From NCBI RefSeq assembly GCF_020071995.1, contig NZ_JABWTK010000003.1:62001-126000 (forward strand): a stretch of 64,000 bases of DNA. The letters are read 5' to 3'. The stretch is from Planococcus chinensis (lineage in GTDB: Bacteria > Bacillota > Bacilli > Bacillales_A > Planococcaceae). The position numbers and the translations under genes were made by a program. The notes under the pieces are model-generated. The model made no database searches. It saw only the letters and a list, made by a program, of their open reading frames with translations, and was not told where the DNA came from. Positions 59,479-64,000 of the stretch are shown one piece after another; positions within the stretch are counted from its first letter, which is position 1; each line of letters starts with the position of its first letter.

Positions 59479-60169
59479 CGTTACGGTAAGGTTTGGGGCG
59501 TTCGAGGCGCTGACGAAAATCAATATCGAAGTGAAAGAAGGCGAACTCGTTGTACTGCTTGGAGCAAACGGAGCCGGAAAAACCACCATTTTCAATACGA
59601 TCAGCGGATTGTATAAGCCGGCAGCGGGAGAAATTGAATTCGTCGGAAAAAGAATCAACGGCTATTCGCCGGACCGCATGGTAAAGGAAGGGACGTCCCA
59701 GTGTCCGGAAGGGAAAAAGCTGTTCCCGGATATGACGGTCCAGCAAAACCTGATGATGGGCGGGTTCGTCCATCGGCGCCATAAAGACCAGTTGAAAACT
59801 TCACTTGAAGAAGTGTACGAGTTGTTTCCGATTTTAAGGGAGAAAAAAGAACACGCAGCAGGGTCATTGAGCGGCGGGCAGCAGCAGATGGTAGCAATCG
59901 GCCGGGCATTGATGGCCCGCCCCAAGCTGATCATGATGGATGAACCGTCAATCGGCCTGGCGCCGCTCATCGTGGAGCAAATGTTTTCAATCATCCGGAG
60001 GATCAATGAAAGCGGGACAACGGTTTTGCTTGCGGAACAAAATGCCAACGCAGCATTGAAAATCGCAGATCGAGGCTACGTGATTGAAAACGGATCGGTC
60101 GTCCTGCAGGGAAGCAGCAAAGAACTGTTCCATAACGATGCCATTCGCCAAGCTTATATTGGAGCATGA
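59462..60169 (+). CDS. livF: Branched-chain-type ABC ATPase (LivF)
   Basis: The second ATPase, with Walker A GANGAGKTTIF, signature LSGGQQQMVAIGRAL and Walker B LIMMDEPSIGLAPLI. TTG at 59462 is taken as start because GGGGG at 59449-59453 ends eight bases earlier. The gene overlaps the livG end by 17 bases, so translation is coupled. Confidence 0.88.
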   Translation: MLKLTDVTVRFGAFEALTKINIEVKEGELVVLLGANGAGKTTIFNTISGLYKPAAGEIEFVGKRINGYSPDRMVKEGTSQCPEGKKLFPDMTVQQNLMMGGFVHRRHKDQLKTSLEEVYELFPILREKKEHAAGSLSGGQQQMVAIGRALMARPKLIMMDEPSIGLAPLIVEQMFSIIRRINESGTTVLLAEQNANAALKIADRGYVIENGSVVLQGSSKELFHNDAIRQAYIGA

Positions 60170-60182
60170 GACAAGCCCGGAT

Positions 60183-60217
60183 CCAAAGGCTTTAAAGGGG
60201 GTGGAAACTGCCTTTGG
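60183..60217 (+). repeat. Hairpin between livF and the binding-protein gene
   Basis: CCAAAGGC (60183-60190) and GCCTTTGG (60210-60217) are perfect 8-base arms without a following T run, so this is not a terminator. Possibly an mRNA-processing or stability hairpin setting the level of the binding protein. Confidence 0.4.
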
Positions 60218-60263
60218 AATTAGCTTAAGCACCATAATCTTATATGAAAAAGGGGAGATTTGA

Positions 60264-61466
60264 ATGCACTCATTGAAGAAAAGCTTATTCGGCAGTTTTT
60301 TACTCCTTATGCTTCTGATATTAGGGGCGTGCGGCAGCGAAGAAGAGGCAAATGACGCAGATGCGAAAAGCGGCGGCTCAGGCGGTTCTGGAGGAGAAGT
60401 GACCATCGGATACAGCGGCCCGCTTAGCGGCCCTGCAGCGTCTTACGGAGAAGAAACGTTAAAAGGTTTAAAAATAGCAGTAGAAGATATTAATGAAGCA
60501 GGCGGTTTTGAAGTAGACGGCAAAACCTACACGTATAAACTGGAAACAATCGATGATAAATATTTGCCGAACGAAACAGCGGCCAATGCCAAGCGCTTAG
60601 TACAGGAAGAAAATGCAAAGTTCATTTATTCCCCGCACAGCGGCGGTATTTACGCAATGCAGGTATTTAATGAAATGGAAGACTTCATCATCATGGGTTA
60701 TACAAGCGAACCGGGAGTGACAGATCAAGGCAATAAATTGAACGTCCGGATTCCGCCGCGCTATGACCAATATTTAGAGCCGTTTACAGATTACGAAATG
60801 GAAAAGTTCGGCAAGAAAATCGCCTTTCTGCCGACAGCTAGCCAGTACGGAAAAGACTGGGCAGAGATGCTTAAGCCGGTGTGGGAAGAAAAAGGCGGCG
60901 AAGTGGTGTTCAATGAATCAATCGATTTCAGCAAAGACACGGATTTCCAGACGATTGTAGCGAATGCATTGGAAGAAAAACCGGATGTGCTGTTTATCGG
61001 CGGACCTTCTGAGCCGACAGCTTTAGTGGCAAAACAGGCGCGTGATCTTGGCTTTGAAGGCGGATTCCTGATCATGGACCAAGCAAAGCTTGACGAAATG
61101 GCGGCAGTTCTCGGCGGCAACTACGATATGCTCGAAGGTGCGATTTCCACGACGCCGTTAATCCATACAGAATTCCCGGGTACAGAAGAATACATCAAGA
61201 AGTATAAAGAGAATAACGACCGCGACCCGAGTGCTGAATCGGCATTCCATTATGTGTCTCTCTATGTTTTAACGGAAGCGATGAAAGCGGCAGGTTCAGT
61301 GGACGATACAAAAGCCATCATGGCAGCGTTTGACGAGGGCGCCAAAAACTTGCCGGAAGACAAGCAGGTCTATATGATTCCTGAAGTCGGGGAAGACGGC
61401 GGATTCGGCTCCATGCTGCGCATTGCTTATGTAGAAAATGGAGAAATACAAGTCATCGAGAAATAA
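60264..61466 (+). CDS. Branched-chain-type substrate-binding lipoprotein
   Basis: A periplasmic-binding fold (LivJ/LivK type) lipoprotein: signal peptide with lipobox LGAC (Cys near 23), a Ser/Gly linker, then the domain starting VTIGYSGPLSGPAASYGEE. It captures the imported substrate for LivHMGF. The family binds amino acids but also benzoates and short-chain acids; specificity is unknown. AAAAGGGGAG precedes the ATG. Confidence 0.88.
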   Translation: MHSLKKSLFGSFLLLMLLILGACGSEEEANDADAKSGGSGGSGGEVTIGYSGPLSGPAASYGEETLKGLKIAVEDINEAGGFEVDGKTYTYKLETIDDKYLPNETAANAKRLVQEENAKFIYSPHSGGIYAMQVFNEMEDFIIMGYTSEPGVTDQGNKLNVRIPPRYDQYLEPFTDYEMEKFGKKIAFLPTASQYGKDWAEMLKPVWEEKGGEVVFNESIDFSKDTDFQTIVANALEEKPDVLFIGGPSEPTALVAKQARDLGFEGGFLIMDQAKLDEMAAVLGGNYDMLEGAISTTPLIHTEFPGTEEYIKKYKENNDRDPSAESAFHYVSLYVLTEAMKAAGSVDDTKAIMAAFDEGAKNLPEDKQVYMIPEVGEDGGFGSMLRIAYVENGEIQVIEK

Positions 61467-61533
61467 TCATGCAGCTCACACTGTCGAGAAACCTTGAAAG
61501 TCTTCCTTATCCCGCTTCAGGCGGACGCTTTTC

Positions 61534-61646
61534 GCGGGCTTGCGCCGAGCCGCTTCGTTGCTCCTGCGATTACTCGTCGCAAATTGAAAAAATATTCGCT
61601 TTGCGACTCCAGGGTCTCGACGGCTCCGTCGCTTGCGCTGCCCCGC
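61534..61646 (+). repeat. Degraded long-hairpin interspersed repeat
   Basis: Nested inverted arms: GCGGG (61534-61538)/CCCGC (61642-61646), GCGC (61542-61545)/GCGC (61635-61638), GAGCCG (61547-61552)/CGGCTC (61621-61626) and GTCGCAAA (61576-61583)/TTTGCGAC (61600-61607). The GC-rich flanks continue on both sides. The surrounding 486-base gap contains no gene I trust; open frames there follow the repeat. Confidence 0.55.
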
Positions 61647-61845
61647 AGGAAAGGCATTGAGCGAAGTCTGCGAGCCCAAGTCTTTGCGACGAAGCTAGCG
61701 CAGCGATGCAACGCTCTTTCATGTTTCGAAGATAGCGAAGCGATGCAGAAACAGGAGCATATGTTTTTAGCGGAGCTGTTTTGCGGAATATCGGAGCTAT
61801 TCTATATCTAAGGGGGATTTTTTCTATATCTTTCTCAACAAGCTG

Positions 61846-61875
61846 GAGAGTACAAATTGTACTCTCTTTTACTTT
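61846..61875 (+). terminator. Palindromic terminator-like element
   Basis: GAGAGTACAA and TTGTACTCTC around one base, followed by TTTTACTTT, before the TetR gene. Confidence 0.5.
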
Positions 61876-61902
61876 CTGGATAAGTGAAGGCTGCGTGAGT
61901 AA

Positions 61903-61911
61903 TGGTATAAT
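61903..61911 (+). promoter_or_regulatory. Extended -10 promoter of the TetR gene
   Basis: TGGTATAAT, an extended -10, 41 bases before the ATG; no clear -35. Confidence 0.5.
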
Positions 61912-61952
61912 ATTTTAAAACATCTGGTTATAGCGAAAGGCAGTGGAATGCG

Positions 61953-62522
61953 ATGAAAGCAGAATTAATCAAGGAAAGCATCAATCTCTTTGTGGAGAAG
62001 GGGTTCAGTGCCACTTCAATCCAGGACATCGTGGATAAGCTGGGCGTGACAAAAGGTTCCTTCTATTATCATTTTAAGAGCAAAGAGGCGCTTCTTATGC
62101 ATATTCATCTGTCTTATATTGATGATTTGCTGAAAAGGCAAAAAACGATTTTGGAGACAGAAAAAGAGGCACGCGGAAAACTAGTGAAAGTGGTCGAACT
62201 GCTGATTCATGATATTGAAAAGCAGGGAGCCCTTGGACGGGTTTATTACCGGGAAATACGCCATTTGACTCCTGAAAATGCAGCGACTATCCGGGAAAAG
62301 CGCGCCGAGTTCAGAGATCACATTGAAAGCATCATTAAAGAAGGGATTGAAAATGGTGAATTCCGTAAAAATCTGGAAGCCAAAATGATTACATTTGCCA
62401 TCCTGGGCATTACCAACTGGAGCTATCAATGGTTTAACCCGAGCGGCGATTTGTCCGTAAGGGAATTGGCTGATATGTATACAGACTTCATCTTGCACGG
62501 CATTCAATCAAAAGAATCATAA
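61953..62522 (+). CDS. TetR-family transcriptional regulator
   Basis: The N-terminal helix-turn-helix reads FSATSIQDIVDKLGVTKGSFYYHFKSKEALL, and the C-terminal ligand domain contains REIRHLTPENAATIREKRAEF. TetR proteins of fatty-acid and phenylacetate metabolism respond to acyl-CoA ligands, so it probably controls the operon starting at 49907, where a TetR-type palindrome (49849-49866) is visible. AAAGGCAG is upstream. Expressed from its own extended -10 promoter. Confidence 0.87.
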   Translation: MKAELIKESINLFVEKGFSATSIQDIVDKLGVTKGSFYYHFKSKEALLMHIHLSYIDDLLKRQKTILETEKEARGKLVKVVELLIHDIEKQGALGRVYYREIRHLTPENAATIREKRAEFRDHIESIIKEGIENGEFRKNLEAKMITFAILGITNWSYQWFNPSGDLSVRELADMYTDFILHGIQSKES

Positions 62523-62545
62523 ATAATGGATACGTACGTTATCCG

Positions 62546-62589
62546 AAAAAACCTCCAAACGGCTTTCACTGGCCGTTTGGAGGTTTTTT
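62546..62589. terminator. Strong bidirectional terminator
   Basis: 17-bp arms AAAAAACCTCCAAACGG and CCGTTTGGAGGTTTTTT with A and T runs. Shared by the TetR gene and the repair genes. Confidence 0.92.
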
Positions 62590-62603
62590 GATAGAGCTTG
62601 AAA

Positions 62604-63155
62604 TCAATTCCGCTCCACAGAAGGAGAGCCGGGAGTATGCGCGTTTTCTTTATGTGCCTTCTCAAGTTCCAACAGGAAGGTTTTCAATTCCAAGCCGCCG
62701 CGGTAGCCTGTCATGGCGCCATTTTTGCCGACGACCCGGTGGCAAGGTACGCTGATCATCACGGGATTTGCGCCGATTGCGGCTCCGACTGCCCGGACTG
62801 CCGCTGGACGCTGGATGCGCACGGCAATGTCGGAGTAGGAGACGGTCTGGCCATAAGGAATCTCACGCAATGCCTGCCAAATTTCTTCTTGGAAAGGAGT
62901 CCCTTTCACATCGATCGGCAAAGAAAAAAGCGTCCGGTTACCGCTGAAATAACCCTGCAGTTCTTGCAGATAAGGTGCAAGAGAATCCGGATTTTCGTGC
63001 AGCACCGCTCCAGGAAAACGTTTTTTGAGATAGGCTTGGAAATCTTTAAAACTTTGGCCGGGAGAACCGACGTAGCAAAGGCCTTTAGAAGTTTTGGCGA
63101 CATACAAAGTCCAGCGGCTGTGTTCTAAAACCGCCCATTCAATTTGATTTTCCAT
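62604..63155 (-). CDS. ogt: Methylated-DNA-protein cysteine methyltransferase
   Basis: The suicide enzyme that removes the methyl group from O6-methylguanine. The acceptor motif PCHRVVG (Cys near 140) and YGQTVSYSDIA are present; the N-terminal domain is Ogt-like. ATG at 63155 is favoured over 63161 because GGAG then lies nine bases upstream. The coding region overlaps the end of adaA by 17 bases, so the two are co-transcribed, as in the B. subtilis adaAB operon. Confidence 0.88.
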   Translation of the reverse strand: MENQIEWAVLEHSRWTLYVAKTSKGLCYVGSPGQSFKDFQAYLKKRFPGAVLHENPDSLAPYLQELQGYFSGNRTLFSLPIDVKGTPFQEEIWQALREIPYGQTVSYSDIAVRIQRPAAVRAVGAAIGANPVMISVPCHRVVGKNGAMTGYRGGLELKTFLLELEKAHKENAHTPGSPSVERN

Positions 63156-63729
63156 ATTCATTTGCTCCCCTCAAGGATTTTCGGTAGCTGGCAGGCGTCT
63201 GCCCATTATTCTTCTTATATAAAGTGATAAAATACGGCGCATTCGGAAATCCGCTAAGCCGGCCGACTTCTGCAATCGGATCATCCGTTTCAGCTAAAAG
63301 CCGGGATGCCTTTTCAAGGCGCAATTGCTGGATGTATTCCAAAGGACTACAGCCTTTCAGGCGTTTGAACAGGCGCTGCAAATGGTAGGGGCTGCCATGT
63401 AAAATGTCGGCAAGGCGTTCCAAATTTATAGATTCTGTAAAATGTTCATCAATCCAGTCCGTAATCTGCTCAATCCATTCGTCTGCAGGAAGATTCAGTC
63501 CATCCGGCTTGCATCGTTTGCATGGCCTGAAATCCTCAGCTAATGCGGCATAAGCATTTTTAAAAATAAGCACATTCTCTTTGTTCGGGATTCGGGAATG
63601 GCAGGAAGGACGGCAAAAGATTCTGGTAGTTCGGACTCCGTAAAAAAACTGATCGTCGAATGAGGCATCGTTTTCCAAAATGGCTTTCCAGTAAACAGCG
63701 GGAACAACAGCAGATTTTTGTTTTGCCAT
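63139..63729 (-). CDS. adaA: AdaA-type transcription activator and methylphosphotriester methyltransferase
   Basis: The N-terminal Ada domain has the four zinc cysteines in FCRPSCHSR and RPCKRCKPD; the first Cys accepts methyl groups from DNA phosphotriesters. A C-terminal AraC helix-turn-helix follows (FNLERLADILHGSPYHLQRLFKRLKG region). In B. subtilis the methylated protein activates its own operon. It is followed by the overlapping ogt. Length (196) is normal. AGAGGTG lies near the ATG. Confidence 0.9.
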   Translation of the reverse strand: MAKQKSAVVPAVYWKAILENDASFDDQFFYGVRTTRIFCRPSCHSRIPNKENVLIFKNAYAALAEDFRPCKRCKPDGLNLPADEWIEQITDWIDEHFTESINLERLADILHGSPYHLQRLFKRLKGCSPLEYIQQLRLEKASRLLAETDDPIAEVGRLSGFPNAPYFITLYKKNNGQTPASYRKSLRGANEYGKSN

Positions 63730-63881
63730 CGCATTTCACCTCTAGTAATAGTATATACGCTAAGCTTGAATAATTAAGCTTTTAGCGATGGAACAGCAAG
63801 ATAACGAAATAAAAAATTTAAAAATTTTGCAGTTTTATTAAATTTCTTTGGGGAATAACAAGCAGTAAGAGGAGGGATTAC

Positions 63882-64000
63882 ATGGCTAGAGACAAAAATT
63901 TAGAAGAACTTAAAGACACGGTGCGAAAACAGGAGTTTAGGGAAGAGACACAGGAAGTAAAACAACAGACACGTTTTCCTGATGAACGGCGGGAACAGAA
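63882..64000 (+). CDS. Start of a charged protein, cut by the window edge
   Basis: Starts with ATG at 63882, seven bases after GGAGGG, and runs open to the end. The 39 visible residues are very charged and rich in Glu, Lys and Gln (RDKNLEELKDTVRKQ), with no motif I can name. Partial at the 3' end. Confidence 0.5.
   Translation, partial: MARDKNLEELKDTVRKQEFREETQEVKQQTRFPDERREQ

Noticed and set aside
61494..61811. A 105-codon frame inside the repeat-rich gap before the TetR gene
   Set aside because: It follows the GC-rich inverted repeat and has no recognisable protein motif. Spurious frames of this kind come from such repeats.
62527..62545. GGATACGTACGTTATCC as a further TetR operator
   Set aside because: It lies between the TetR stop and its terminator, where an operator would not regulate these genes, and it lacks the GAACGTTC core.

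Overview
The window reads as chromosomal DNA of a low-to-moderate-GC Gram-positive bacterium of the order Bacillales, most likely family Planococcaceae (Planococcus or a close relative). This is inferred from GGAGG-type ribosome binding sites throughout, many GTG and TTG starts, lipoprotein signal peptides, PerR-, WalR-, CodY- and CcpA-type sites, a T-box, and interspersed hairpin repeats of the kind seen in Bacillales. I see no rRNA, tRNA, insertion sequence, prophage or CRISPR array. Most convergent gene pairs share bidirectional hairpin terminators.

Layout. 0-5 kb: single genes and short pairs (GAF-STAS sensor, phosphoesterase, reductase-like and START proteins, thioesterase, SleB-type hydrolase, ASCH protein). 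5-8 kb: a sugar-type ABC importer (binding protein and two permeases) without its own ATPase. 8-11 kb: a tryptophan T-box leader (specifier TGG), two structured interspersed repeats, then trpE-trpG and a dimethylargininase-like gene. 11.7-20 kb: mixed housekeeping genes including hisC and a flavoprotein disulfide oxidoreductase. 19.7-24.5 kb: a ribA-ribD-HAD phosphatase operon, diverging from an iron-handling group (ferritin and FetAB-type exporter). 24.5-38 kb: intracellular subtilisin, DASS transporter, acetate permease pair, and an abgT-amidohydrolase-M20-PucR regulator cluster for a conjugated amino-acid or peptide-like substrate, then a YfcC transporter. 38-43 kb: CPT-like kinase, coaW, nitroreductase, cgoX, a six-unit 21-bp repeat, and PerR-boxed katA.

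43.6-62.5 kb is the most distinctive part: two catabolic gene groups. The first (acyl-CoA ligase, nitronate-monooxygenase-like flavoprotein, enoyl-CoA hydratase) follows a CodY-like palindrome. The second is a ten-kilobase run of SDR, acyl-CoA ligase, acyl-CoA dehydrogenase, SDR, two half-size MaoC-type hydratases, thiolase and thioesterase, continuing into a complete branched-chain-type ABC importer (LivHMGF plus binding protein) and a TetR regulator. Its leader has a CcpA cre-like site, a terminator-like hairpin and a TetR-type palindrome. The gene set suggests uptake, CoA activation and beta-oxidation of an unidentified carboxylic acid. The LysM-NlpC/P60 endopeptidase between the two groups has a perfect WalR box.

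The window ends with a terminator, the adaA-ogt alkylation-repair pair, and the start of a charged protein cut by the window edge.
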